Source: Paenibacillus dendritiformis (GTDB lineage: Bacteria > Bacillota > Bacilli > Paenibacillales > Paenibacillaceae). Taken from it: 64,000 nucleotides of DNA. Every line of letters starts with the position of its first letter. The first letter of the stretch is position 1. The position numbers and the translations under genes were made by a program. The notes beneath the pieces are model-generated. The model did no database searches and was not told the DNA's origin. It saw nothing but the letters and a program-made list of their open reading frames with translations. Below are positions 26,821 through 35,636 of this stretch, in pieces. The stretch spans positions 1,105,001 to 1,169,000 of the forward strand of contig NZ_OX216966.1 of assembly GCF_945605565.1 (NCBI RefSeq), read 5' to 3'.

Positions 26821-27282
26821 GTGGATTTGTATAATCTCATGCCTGCGGTAAGCACGACATTTATCGTCATTAGTGCGATTCTGGTCGCGATCGGCTGGGC
26901 GCTTATCATCAAGGGCAAGCGCGAGGCGCACAAGAAGACCATGATCGCGGCAGCCGTAGCCGCCCTTCTGTTCTTTATCATTTACGTGTCACGGACCATA
27001 TTTGTCGGCAATACATCCTGGGGCGGCCCTGAAGGATTGAAGACGATCTATCTCATTTTCCTGCTGTTCCATATTGTGCTCGCTACCGTGGCGGCGGTAT
27101 TCGGCATTACGACATTAGTGACCGGATTCCGATCCAAATTCAAGATTCATCGCAAAATCGGAAAAATCACCTCGATCATCTGGTTCATTACTGCCATCAC
27201 CGGCGTTACCGTATATACGCTTCTTTATATACTGTACCCTGGCGGCCACACGAAGCCGGTGATCGATGCAATCTTCGGCTGA
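26821..27282 (+). CDS. DUF420 membrane protein (YozB-like)
   Basis: 153 residues, four membrane helices, with the DUF420 pattern LMPAVSTTFIVISAILVAIG and HRKIGKITSIIWFITAITGV. It sits at the end of cta operons in many Firmicutes, which suggests a role in oxidase assembly, but function is unproven. GTG start after GTAGAGGAGG, 55 bases from ctaG. Confidence 0.85.
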   Translation: MDLYNLMPAVSTTFIVISAILVAIGWALIIKGKREAHKKTMIAAAVAALLFFIIYVSRTIFVGNTSWGGPEGLKTIYLIFLLFHIVLATVAAVFGITTLVTGFRSKFKIHRKIGKITSIIWFITAITGVTVYTLLYILYPGGHTKPVIDAIFG

Positions 27283-27294
27283 GCCCTAATCGAG

Positions 27295-27334
27295 CCCTTA
27301 TGCCTGTTTCTGTGAGTGGAACTCGGCATAAGGG
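27295..27334 (+). terminator. First terminator of the cta operon
   Basis: CCCTTATGCC / GGCATAAGGG stem, 10 bp, followed by GCGTTTTGTTTG. Confidence 0.7.
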
Positions 27335-27389
27335 CGTTTTGTTTGATAGGTTTAGACAAGGACTCATGGCCGGGTTCCATGCCCGTCTA

Positions 27390-27433
27390 GCATTCCGTGC
27401 GAAGGAAGCTCCTTCGCACGGAATGCTTTTTTT
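27390..27433 (+). terminator. Second, very strong terminator
   Basis: 17-bp perfect stem GCATTCCGTGCGAAGGA with AGC loop and seven T. Insulates the ABC operon promoter 40 bases downstream. Confidence 0.9.
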
Positions 27434-27474
27434 ATGGGTGTCAACCTGAAAGCGCATACCGTCGGAATCGAGTA

Positions 27475-27526
27475 TTGACAATAAAATGACGAAGTGAGTA
27501 TACTGTGTATAAAGATATACACAGTA
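27475..27526 (+). promoter_or_regulatory. Promoter and palindromic operator of the GntR-controlled ABC operon
   Basis: TTGACA (27475-27480), 18-base spacer, TATACT (27499-27504). A perfect inverted repeat, TACTGTGTATA / TATACACAGTA around AAGA, occupies 27501-27526, overlapping the -10 and start site. The dyad is the right kind for a YtrA-subfamily GntR dimer, and such a regulator is encoded in the operon, so autorepression is the likely mode. Confidence 0.85.
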
Positions 27527-27618
27527 AGCACAGTACTGCATGGAGGCAGAGAATCAAGATACAAGACACGAGGTTGTTCGCGTGCCTATGGATGGATGCG
27601 AGAAGTGAGGGGATATCG

Positions 27619-28350
27619 GTGAAGAAGCAGTGGAAGGATGCGTGGATGCTGGTCAAGACGGACCTGATTCGCTTTAAATGGGGGGCCTTGTTCACGCTGC
27701 TGTTCAGTGTTTACATGGGAGCTATTTCGACGTTGATGCTGAATGGCTTGTTGAAATCGGATCAGGAGGGCGATACTTTAGTTCTGCGGGCGGTCTTTGA
27801 TTTTGTCTACCTTATCACCTTGCCGAATTTCGGCTTCTTTTTCTCTCGGCGAAACACGCGCTATTTGCAGGAGGATTCTCATACGAAATGGATGAGGAAG
27901 CTGCGCATGCTGCCGATTGATGTGGGTACGATCGCGCTATCACGCTATATGATGCTGGCGGTTGCCTTCGTTCTGAATATGACGGTGTTCTCCATTGTGC
28001 AGCTGATGATAAGCGATAGTCTGCAATCGACCTTCTCGCCTCTGTCGTTCATCGCCTATGTGCTTCTTCTGACCGCGTACGCCGTCGTGGTTCAGACGGT
28101 GTACATCCAGTTTGAACTGGGCAAGCATGCCGGTGGCTACCTGCGACTCGTCTTTATTGTAATGTTCATCGTACTTGCCCTCTCTGTTATCGTGGCCTTG
28201 TCCGGTGGAAGCATGATGATGGCGGTCATCTATATCGCCAAGCATTATCCGTGGGTAAGCGGCTTGATCGCCGCAGGCGTCATTGTCCAGACGTTCATTA
28301 TCGGCATGGCCGTCACCCGGAATACGATTCGCAATCGGGATCTCGACTAG
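27619..28350 (+). CDS. Membrane protein of an ABC operon (ABC-2-type permease-like)
   Basis: 243 residues with about six hydrophobic segments (for example WGALFTLLFSVYMGAI and RLVFIVMFIVLALSVIVALS). No ATPase motif. It probably forms the membrane part for the ATPase at 28823. The GTG at 27619 after GAGGGG is preferred over the more upstream ATG, which would lie within the operator. Confidence 0.7.
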   Translation: MKKQWKDAWMLVKTDLIRFKWGALFTLLFSVYMGAISTLMLNGLLKSDQEGDTLVLRAVFDFVYLITLPNFGFFFSRRNTRYLQEDSHTKWMRKLRMLPIDVGTIALSRYMMLAVAFVLNMTVFSIVQLMISDSLQSTFSPLSFIAYVLLLTAYAVVVQTVYIQFELGKHAGGYLRLVFIVMFIVLALSVIVALSGGSMMMAVIYIAKHYPWVSGLIAAGVIVQTFIIGMAVTRNTIRNRDLD

Positions 28351-28410
28351 ACGGGCATAGCCTTTGTAATGTGAAGATACCAATATGAAGAGTCAGGGGG
28401 TGGGCAGGCG

Positions 28411-28800
28411 GTGTTCATGCCGATCAACATTAATGAGAACAGCTCGGAACCGTTATATGCACAGATTACGACTCAGCTGCGCGCGTTGATTTTGAGCGGT
28501 TATCTGGATGAAGGGATGCTGCTGCCGTCCATTCGTGAATTTGCCCACCAATTAAGGTGCAGTGTCATTACGGTCCGAAGAGTATATCAAGATCTGGAAG
28601 CGGAAGGGCTGCTGCGGACGAAGCAGGGGACGGGGACGTTCGTTGCTCCGGTCGGGGCCGGCGAGCGGGAGCGATACCGCAAGCAGGCCGTGGAAGATGC
28701 GCTCTTGGAAGCGGTCGAGGCCGCCATGAGGTTAGAGATGTCCGCTGCAGAGCTAGCGCACATGCTGGAGGACCTGATCCGGCAGAAGCAGATGAAGTAA
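28411..28800 (+). CDS. GntR family transcriptional regulator (YtrA subfamily)
   Basis: 129 residues. Winged helix of the GntR type at about 10-80 (SEPLYAQITTQLRALILSGY; LPSIREFAHQLRCSVITVRR; GTGTFVAP), followed by only about 45 residues, the short tail typical of YtrA regulators that dimerise without a large effector domain. In Bacillus, YtrA-type repressors control ABC exporters induced by cell-wall-active agents. Likely target is the palindrome at 27501-27526. Start GTG after AGGGGGTG. Confidence 0.9.
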   Translation: MFMPININENSSEPLYAQITTQLRALILSGYLDEGMLLPSIREFAHQLRCSVITVRRVYQDLEAEGLLRTKQGTGTFVAPVGAGERERYRKQAVEDALLEAVEAAMRLEMSAAELAHMLEDLIRQKQMK

Positions 28801-28822
28801 TCCGGAATAAGGAGAGAATGCG

Positions 28823-29722
28823 ATGAACATCGAGCCGGTCATAGTATTGAAGGACGTGGTAAAGCGCAGGGAACGGCTGCACATTGGACCATTGAACATC
28901 CAGATTCCCCAAGGCTGCTGCACTGCGATTGTAGGAACGAACGGGGCCGGGAAGTCGACACTGATGGGCATGTTCATGGGCTTCATCAAGCCGGACAGCG
29001 GCACCGTTGCGCTCTTCCAGGAGACCTATCAGCCGGAGCCGGACACGTCTGTCAAGGCGCGCATCGGTTATGTGGCGGAGAGCCCCAATTCGGAGGAGGA
29101 TGATCTCACCGCGGAAGCGGCGGCAGCCTTCGCCGCCTACTGGTATGAGCGATGGGATTGGCAGCTGTACCATCATCTGATGGCCCGGTACGATATCCCC
29201 CCGAAGACGAAGCTCAGGAAGCTGTCCAAAGGGATGCGCCGCAAGCTCGATCTGATCCTGGCCATCTGCCCGCAGCCGGATCTCCTGCTGCTGGATGAGC
29301 CGTCTTCCGGGTTCGATCCGATTTCATGGCGGATGATGATCGAAGATTTGAATTCCTATTTGGAAGAAGGCCAGCGATCCATTGTTATTGCGACGCATAT
29401 TATCGAGGAAGTGAAGCGGCTGGCCGATTATGTTCTGTTCCTTCACAAAGGACAGGTGCTGCTCGTGATCGAGAAGGATGCGCTGTTCGATGCCTGGAAG
29501 GAATTCTGGGTGGAAGGGGAGGCCGAGGATTATGCCGGCGTTCCGGGCGTAGTCAAGGCGATCCAGGAGCGGCACGGGGTGCGGCTGATTGCCAGCCAGG
29601 CGGAGCGGGCCGATGCGTTCCTGGCGGAGAACGGCATTATCCCGCGGCAGACGGCCGGCATCGAGCTGGATGATATTCTGGCGTATTTAATTGAGTTGAA
29701 TCAGGAGGTTCGAGGCAAATGA
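28823..29722 (+). CDS. ABC transporter ATP-binding protein (YtrB-like)
   Basis: 299 residues. Walker A GTNGAGKST, a C-motif variant LSKGMRRKLDLI, Walker B LLLLDEP with SSGFDP D-loop and H-loop ATHIIEE. The signature Ser-Lys-Gly form is common in exporter ATPases of this group. Its C-terminal 60 residues may contact the permease. The stop overlaps the next ATPase start (ATGA). Confidence 0.92.
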   Translation: MNIEPVIVLKDVVKRRERLHIGPLNIQIPQGCCTAIVGTNGAGKSTLMGMFMGFIKPDSGTVALFQETYQPEPDTSVKARIGYVAESPNSEEDDLTAEAAAAFAAYWYERWDWQLYHHLMARYDIPPKTKLRKLSKGMRRKLDLILAICPQPDLLLLDEPSSGFDPISWRMMIEDLNSYLEEGQRSIVIATHIIEEVKRLADYVLFLHKGQVLLVIEKDALFDAWKEFWVEGEAEDYAGVPGVVKAIQERHGVRLIASQAERADAFLAENGIIPRQTAGIELDDILAYLIELNQEVRGK

Positions 29723-30624
29723 AGCCATTGGAGTTGAAACAGGTCGTGAAGCAGTATGCGGACAAAACAGCCGTCAACGGCTTGAGTCTGGATGTGGAAG
29801 AGGGGGAAATTTACGGGCTGCTCGGCGCGAACGGAGCCGGGAAGACGACGACGATGCGGATGGTGCTCGGTCTCATTTACCCGGATGGAGGGGAGATACG
29901 ATATAACGGCAAGCCGTTCCATACCGAGCTGCAGCGCACGCTGGGATACTTGCCGGAAGAGCGGGGCATGTATCCGAAGATTCGGGTAAGCGATCAGGTG
30001 ACCTACTTGGCGCAGTTGCGCGGAATGCCGCGCAAGGAAGCGGACCGGAATCTCAAATATTGGCTGGAGCGCTTCAATGTGCCGGAGAACTACAACAAGA
30101 AGATTGAGGAGCTGTCCAAGGGGAATCAGCAAAAAATCGGGTTCATCGCAGCCATCGTGCATAAGCCGAAGCTGCTCATTCTGGATGAGGCGTTCAGCGG
30201 GCTTGATCCGGTCAATGTCGAGCTGCTGAAGGAGACCGTCAAGGAGCTTCGCGACCAGGGCACGAGCATTCTGTTCTCGACCCACCGGATGGAGCATGTC
30301 GAGGAACTGTGCCGCAATGTGACGATCTTGCAGAAGGGCAATGCGGTCGTCCAAGGCTCGCTGCGGGAGTTGAAGTCCCGTTACCCGCGGGAGCAGGTGC
30401 TGCTTCGCGCCGCCGGAGAAGTGGAAGGGCTGGCCTCGATTCCGGGAGTAACCGATGTGAACCGGACGGAGGAAGGATACCGGATTCGGATCAGCGGCGA
30501 GGCTGTCGCGCAGGAGATTTTGCAGAAGGCGCTCGCCCAAGGTCCGATTCAGCATTTCGAAGTGAAGGAGCCGACCTTGAATGAAATCTTCATCAAGGCG
30601 GTAGGAGGTGATTCGAATGAATAA
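29719..30624 (+). CDS. ABC transporter ATP-binding protein (NatA-like)
   Basis: 301 residues. Walker A GANGAGKTTTMRM, signature LSKGNQQKIGF, Walker B LLILDEA, D-loop FSGLDP and H-loop STHRMEH. The Walker B glutamate is followed by Ala rather than Pro, as in many NatA-type proteins. A C-terminal DUF4162-like accessory region follows. Pairs with the permease that overlaps its 3' end. Confidence 0.93.
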   Translation: MKPLELKQVVKQYADKTAVNGLSLDVEEGEIYGLLGANGAGKTTTMRMVLGLIYPDGGEIRYNGKPFHTELQRTLGYLPEERGMYPKIRVSDQVTYLAQLRGMPRKEADRNLKYWLERFNVPENYNKKIEELSKGNQQKIGFIAAIVHKPKLLILDEAFSGLDPVNVELLKETVKELRDQGTSILFSTHRMEHVEELCRNVTILQKGNAVVQGSLRELKSRYPREQVLLRAAGEVEGLASIPGVTDVNRTEEGYRIRISGEAVAQEILQKALAQGPIQHFEVKEPTLNEIFIKAVGGDSNE

Positions 30625-31888
30625 TGTATGGACGGTTATCGGATTTACACTGCGGACCAAGCTGATGACCAAATCGTTTCTTATTTCGACGCTCGTTCTG
30701 GCTCTGCTCATTAGCGTGGGCGCCAACGTCCCGTACTTCATATCTTTATTCTCGAATAACGAGCCGACTACGATCGGCGTCGTCTCCGGGCCGCATCCGG
30801 ATATCGCGAAGTCGCTCACCGATCATTATGCCAAGCAGGAGAAGGCGGATTTCCGCTTCGTTCCGTATACGGATGCGACGGATGAGCAGTTGAAGAAGGA
30901 TGTGCAGGCGGGCAAAATCGATGGGTATATTACGTTCGAGGACAAGGCGAAGGGAGAATTTCCCCTTGTCGTCTATTCCGGGAAAGACGAGCTCGGCATG
31001 GAGAAGGAATCGAAGCTGACGGGCACGCTCACGCTGATTAAGACGGAGTGGCTGGTCAAGGATTCGCTGACTCCGGAACAGATCGCCCAATTGAACGAGC
31101 CGGTTCAAGTCGAGAACAAGACGATCCTGAAGGAAGGCGGTCAGGCCGGCGAAGAGAAGAACCCTGCCAAAAAGGGGGTCTCGGTTGCGGTCGTCACTGT
31201 GCTCATCATCTTGTTCTTCATGACAAATACGATGACGGGGAATATGATCGCGTCCGAGGTTACGCAGGAGAAAAGCTCCCGCATTATGGAAATTCTCATT
31301 ACGAGCGTCTCGCCGCTCGCCCAGATGTTCGGGAAGATTATCGGCATGTTCATCCTCGGGTTGATGCAGATTGTGCTCTTCTTCCTCGTCATGATCGGGA
31401 ATCTGATGCTGCCGCATAATAATGCGCCGCTGAAGGCCATTAACTTCGATATCTCGATGATCGATTGGGGTGTCGTAGGCGGCGGCTTGCTGCTCTACGT
31501 GCTGGGCTACTTCCTGTACGCGACCTTGTTCGCGGCGGTCGGCTCGATCGTTAGCCGGACAGAAGATCTCGGCCAAGCGATTATGCCGATTACGATGCTG
31601 ACGTTGGCGGCGTTCTATATTGCCATCTTCAGCATCTCGACGCCGAATTCGCTGCTGGTCAGAATCTCATCGTATATTCCATTCTTCACGCCAACCTCGA
31701 TGCTGCTGCGCCTCGGCGCAGGCGAGGTGGCCTGGTGGGAATTCGGGATATCAATTGTTATCCTCCTCGCCTCGGTCTTCGTGTTCGGCTGGCTGGCGGC
31801 GAAGATCTACCGCACCGGCGTCCTGATGTACGGCAAGCGCCCGTCGTGGAAAGAGATCCGCAAGGCAATGAAGGCGTACAAGATTTAA
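30617..31888 (+). CDS. ABC-2 type permease (NatB-like)
   Basis: 423 residues. One N-terminal helix, a large extracellular domain (about 40-190) and five to six C-terminal helices including EVTQEKSSRIMEILITSVSP, the hallmark of NatB/ABC-2 exporters. In Bacillus subtilis NatAB extrudes Na+. Start at 30617 since GGAGGTG lies six bases upstream. Confidence 0.9.
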   Translation: MNNVWTVIGFTLRTKLMTKSFLISTLVLALLISVGANVPYFISLFSNNEPTTIGVVSGPHPDIAKSLTDHYAKQEKADFRFVPYTDATDEQLKKDVQAGKIDGYITFEDKAKGEFPLVVYSGKDELGMEKESKLTGTLTLIKTEWLVKDSLTPEQIAQLNEPVQVENKTILKEGGQAGEEKNPAKKGVSVAVVTVLIILFFMTNTMTGNMIASEVTQEKSSRIMEILITSVSPLAQMFGKIIGMFILGLMQIVLFFLVMIGNLMLPHNNAPLKAINFDISMIDWGVVGGGLLLYVLGYFLYATLFAAVGSIVSRTEDLGQAIMPITMLTLAAFYIAIFSISTPNSLLVRISSYIPFFTPTSMLLRLGAGEVAWWEFGISIVILLASVFVFGWLAAKIYRTGVLMYGKRPSWKEIRKAMKAYKI

Positions 31889-31975
31889 GCTGACACTCCC
31901 TGTGGGTAAAGGCTATCAGTGAGGCAAATCATAATTACCGTTGAATTTCCCTGATGAACTGCATCTTGGTTTGTC

Positions 31976-32164
31976 AGGGATTTTCTGCGTCATGAAGATG
32001 GTATAATCCGTCTCGATTCCTACCTTGTCAATCTGCAGCAGGTGCGCGAGATTGAAGCTTGGACCAAGGACAGTTATATTTTGAAGCTGGACGATAAGAC
32101 CGGCTCCACCGTTCCGCTTTCCAGAAGCAAGTATATGGAACTCAAAGGACAATTCAAGATTTGA
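31976..32164 (+). pseudogene. LytTR DNA-binding domain remnant
   Basis: A stretch translating as RDFLRHEDGIIRLDSYLVNL and onward through VREIEAWTKDSYILKL and VPLSRSKYMELKGQ, ending in TGA at 32162-32164. This is the C-terminal half of a LytTR domain (SYIVNL, I.EI..W....Y.L.L, VP.SR.). Upstream the frame hits a stop at 31955, and no ATG or receiver domain precedes it, so the 5' part of the gene is missing. Confidence 0.75.
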
Positions 32165-32290
32165 CATGTTGCCGTTCGTCGTGGATATGCCGCCTTTCAC
32201 CCCCCGAAAGGCGCGTTTCACGGCGTTTTTGCTGCAGATTCGCAAGGTTGGCATTATGCTGAATGCAGCGTGGACGGGAAGGAGGATGCT

Positions 32291-32422
32291 GTGAAGAAGA
32301 CGATGATGAGACTGCTGGCGGTGCCTGCGCAGTGTGGTACCGCCGGGAAAGAAATCGATACGGGCAAGCCTGATACCATAGGCGCAATATATGGGGGGAA
32401 GAAGGATGGATTTTATTTTTAA
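32291..32422 (+). CDS. Possible 43-aa ORF, perhaps a gene-start remnant
   Basis: GTG start six bases after AAGGAGG, reading VKKTMMRLLAVPAQCGTAGK to a stop 17 bases inside the next gene. LytTR regulators are commonly followed by a DUF3021 membrane protein that begins with a similar basic-hydrophobic segment; after the LytTR remnant this could be the relic of such a partner. It may alternatively act as a leader for the overlapping gene. Weak evidence. Confidence 0.3.
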   Translation: MKKTMMRLLAVPAQCGTAGKEIDTGKPDTIGAIYGGKKDGFYF

Positions 32423-32882
32423 TGTTTTGGAAAATGTGAAGGAGGCCAATGTGCTGCTGCAATCGGCCGCGGTGTTTCTTGTCTCGATGGTTCCTTTTCT
32501 GGAAGGATATGTAGCTGCGCCAATCGGCATTATGCTTGGGATGTCGCCAATCCCGGTCATGGCTGTCGCGCTGATCGGGAACTGGTTGTCCATCATGCTC
32601 ATTATTGTTCTGTATGGCAAATGGAGCGTCGGCAGGCAGGGGACGGGAAGCGGAAAGCGAATGGAGAGGGCCCGGAAGATATTCGGCAAATATGGCGTGC
32701 CGGGCGTGGCGTTGATCGGTCCGCTCGTATTTGGCCATCATATTGGCGCGTTCATTTCACTGGTGTCGGGGGCACCCAAGAGCTATGTGACCTTGTGGCA
32801 GACCATAGGCGTTGCCCTGTGGACGGTCGGCGCGGGCGCATTGGCCATGCTGGGCATCGATATCGTCAGTCACCTGAGATAG
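32406..32882 (+). CDS. Small multidrug-export-like membrane protein (Sm_multidrug_ex family)
   Basis: 158 residues, about four to five hydrophobic segments, matching the family often called small multi-drug export (PF06695): FLVSMVPFLEGYVAAPIG and KYGVPGVALIGPLVFGHHIG. The transport role is poorly tested. Start MDFIFNVLE at 32406 is chosen because the G-rich Shine-Dalgarno lies just upstream; an ATG five codons earlier overlaps it. Confidence 0.75.
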   Translation: MDFIFNVLENVKEANVLLQSAAVFLVSMVPFLEGYVAAPIGIMLGMSPIPVMAVALIGNWLSIMLIIVLYGKWSVGRQGTGSGKRMERARKIFGKYGVPGVALIGPLVFGHHIGAFISLVSGAPKSYVTLWQTIGVALWTVGAGALAMLGIDIVSHLR

Positions 32883-33326
32883 ATGGCGAGATGGCGCACG
32901 GGCTGATTGCATTTGCTTTGGATAGCGCTGCTCCCGGCTCCGGTTTATTTTACTCGGTTTGCTGCTGAACAGGGGCAAAGGACGGTAGCGTCAGTATGTC
33001 AAGTCTCTCATCCAAAATGAGCGCAGACATAGAAATTCCTGTAAGGGCGGAAGTTTTCGCTGCCGCCCCCTCTGTGTAACCGCCCCTTCCGGGCTTTTTT
33101 TATTTTGTAAAATGAGAATCAGCTTATTGCTAAATTCGTGAACAAAGGTTACAGTAATAAAGCAAGTCGTTCATGATATGATTCCAATCTATCGTTTTTC
33201 GTAAGGAGGGAAGAGGATAGAGCATCGTTGTACATAGGGGAAGCGGGATTATTATGAAATATTGTAAAGACGCTCGTATCATTTGATTGCCGAAATGGGA
33301 TTAAATACAACGGGAGGGTTGCTGGA
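32883..33326. other. Intergenic stretch without a recognised gene
   Basis: About 440 bases. It contains GGGCGG/CCGCCC pairing near 33046-33069 and a T-run after CCTTCCGGGC near 33095, probably a terminator, and A/T-rich sequence upstream of the nucleotidase gene. No further gene supported. Confidence 0.5.
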
Positions 33327-35573
33327 ATGAAGAAATTGAAAGCGTTAACATGTTTTCTTGCCGTCATGCTGCTAAGCAGCGCATTCTCCATGACGGCGTT
33401 CGGCGAGGCGGCGCAGGGGCCGAAGCTGAAGCTGCGGCTGATGGAGACGACCGACATTCATACACATATTGTGAATCATGATTACTACCAGGATAAGGAA
33501 ACCGACGAGTTCGGCCTGGCGAAGACGGCTTCGCTCATTACGAAGGCGCGTCAAGAGGTGGCGAACAGCATGCTGTTCGATAACGGGGACCTGATTCAAG
33601 GCAATCCGCTGGGAGATTATGCGGCCCAAATCAAGCCGCTTCAGGACGGCCAGGTCCATCCGGTGTTCAAAGCGATGAATCTGCTGAAGTACGATGCGGC
33701 CGGGATCGGGAACCATGAGTTCAACTATGGTCTGGAGTTCCTCGATCGCAGCTTGAAGGGATCCGCGTTCCCTTACGTGAATGCCAATGTTTACATCGAT
33801 GATGGCGACAACAACCCGGACAACGATAAAAATTATTTCAAGCCGTATGAAATCTTGACGAGAACGTTCAAGGATGACGCTGGCCAAGACGTTACGCTGA
33901 AGATCGGGGTCATCGGATTCGTGCCGCCGAAGGTCATGGAGTGGGACAAGGCGAACCTGGAAGGCAAGGTTGTCGTCAGGGACATTATCGAGACCGCGGA
34001 GAAGTTCGTGCCGAAGATGAAGCAGGAAGGCGCCGATCTCATCGTCGCGATTCCTCACTCCGGCTTCGACAGCAGCCCGCGGAAGGGCAATGATGACAAC
34101 ACGGTCTACTATTTGACCCAGGTCAAAGGAATCGACGCCGTCATGTTCGGGCATGACCATAACGTCTTCCCGAGTCCGGACTTCGAGAACATCGAAGGGG
34201 TCGATGTGAAGAAAGGAACCATTCACGGGACTCCTGCGGTCATGCCGGGATTCTGGGGTGATCACCTTGGGATCATCGATCTGACCTTGGAGAAGTCCAA
34301 CGGGAAATGGACCGTCGTCGACAGTCAGTCCGAAGCCCGTCCGATCTATGATAAAGCGAATAAGAAGCCGCTTGTCGATGCCGATCAGCGCATCGTGGAT
34401 GCCGTGAAGGCGGATCATGAAGGCACGATCGAATATGTGCGCCAGCCGATTGGGGAGACGACGGCGCCGATCAACAGCTTCTTCTCCGTCGTGCGCGACG
34501 ATCCATCCGTTCAGATCGTTTCCAATGCCCAGAAATGGTATACGGAAAAATATATTCTAGGCACTTCCTATGAAGGAATTCCGGTTCTGTCGGCGGCAGC
34601 TCCATTCAAGGCAGGCGGACGCTGGGGCCCGAGCTATTTCACGGATATTCCGGCAGGGACACTGGCCGTGAAGAGCGCGGCTGATCTGTATGTGTATCCG
34701 AATACGGTGAATGTGGTGCTGCTCAATGGCGATGAAGTAAAAGAATGGCTGGAGCATGCGGCTGGGCAATTCAACCAGATTGTGCCGGGCAAGGCGGGAG
34801 AGCAGCCGCTCATCAATGAAGAATTCCCAACGTATCTATTCGATGTTATCGACGGCGTTACGTACCAGATCGACGTGACGCAGCCTGCCCGCTACAATCG
34901 GCAGGGTCAACTGGCGGCGCCAGACTCGCACCGGATCGTCAATCTGCAATATAACGGGAAGCCGGTGACGAAGGAACAGAAATTCCTGGTTGCCACGAAC
35001 AATTACCGTGCGAGCGGCGGAGGCAACTTCCCGAATCTGGACGGATCCAATATCGTGATCTCTTCGCCGGACGAGACACGGCAAATCTTGATCGATTACA
35101 TCGCGCAGAACAAAAAAATCAATCCGACTGCGGATAACAACTGGTCCTTCGTCCCGATTCATGGGGAGGCCGATGTCACGTTCCGCACGTCTCCGAAGGC
35201 CCAGGAGGCAGCGGCTCAAGCCGGAGGCATGCAATTCATCGGGCTGGAGAGCGACGGCTTCGCCAAGTTCTCGCTGGACATGTCGGCGGGCGAGGAGCAG
35301 CAGACGACGCCGGAGAAGCCATCCGCTTCGGATGCCCTTGTTCCGGTGCGGACGAAGGCGGAGGAGGGAGGCATCGACATCGTCTATAACAACAAGACGA
35401 AGACGGTAACCTTGACCAAAGGCGATGCCACTGTCATTTATATCTTGAATTCGCACGAGATTCAGGTGAATGGCCAGAAGCAGCCGGTTCAATCGAAGCT
35501 GACGGACAATCGGCTATGGCTGCCGGAATCGATTCTGCAATCATTGAGCGCGACCGCTCCGGCGGCCAGCTAA
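33327..35573 (+). CDS. Secreted 2',3'-cyclic-nucleotide 2'-phosphodiesterase/3'-nucleotidase
   Basis: 748 residues. Sec signal peptide (residues 1-26, cleavage after AFG). Metallophosphatase domain with TTDIHTHI, NGDLIQGNPLGDY, GIGNHEFNYG, IPHSG and FGHDHN, then the 5'-nucleotidase C-terminal domain with substrate-binding NYRASGGGNFP. The final 70 residues (IDIVYNNKTKTVTLTKGDAT; LWLPESIL) resemble a copper-amine-oxidase-like stalk domain common in Paenibacillus exoproteins. Homologous to CpdB/YfkN enzymes that recover phosphate and nucleosides from extracellular nucleotides. No sortase motif. GGGAGGGTTGCTGG precedes the ATG. Confidence 0.92.
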   Translation: MKKLKALTCFLAVMLLSSAFSMTAFGEAAQGPKLKLRLMETTDIHTHIVNHDYYQDKETDEFGLAKTASLITKARQEVANSMLFDNGDLIQGNPLGDYAAQIKPLQDGQVHPVFKAMNLLKYDAAGIGNHEFNYGLEFLDRSLKGSAFPYVNANVYIDDGDNNPDNDKNYFKPYEILTRTFKDDAGQDVTLKIGVIGFVPPKVMEWDKANLEGKVVVRDIIETAEKFVPKMKQEGADLIVAIPHSGFDSSPRKGNDDNTVYYLTQVKGIDAVMFGHDHNVFPSPDFENIEGVDVKKGTIHGTPAVMPGFWGDHLGIIDLTLEKSNGKWTVVDSQSEARPIYDKANKKPLVDADQRIVDAVKADHEGTIEYVRQPIGETTAPINSFFSVVRDDPSVQIVSNAQKWYTEKYILGTSYEGIPVLSAAAPFKAGGRWGPSYFTDIPAGTLAVKSAADLYVYPNTVNVVLLNGDEVKEWLEHAAGQFNQIVPGKAGEQPLINEEFPTYLFDVIDGVTYQIDVTQPARYNRQGQLAAPDSHRIVNLQYNGKPVTKEQKFLVATNNYRASGGGNFPNLDGSNIVISSPDETRQILIDYIAQNKKINPTADNNWSFVPIHGEADVTFRTSPKAQEAAAQAGGMQFIGLESDGFAKFSLDMSAGEEQQTTPEKPSASDALVPVRTKAEEGGIDIVYNNKTKTVTLTKGDATVIYILNSHEIQVNGQKQPVQSKLTDNRLWLPESILQSLSATAPAAS

Positions 35574-35592
35574 GACGCGCACCGGATGCGAT

Positions 35593-35625
35593 AAGACCCT
35601 GTCTTCGTCGGACAGGGTCTTTCTA
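35593..35625 (+). terminator. Bidirectional terminator
   Basis: AAGACCCTGTC / GACAGGGTCTT with seven-base loop and TTTC, between convergent genes. Confidence 0.85.
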
Positions 35626-35636
35626 TATCGGAAGCG

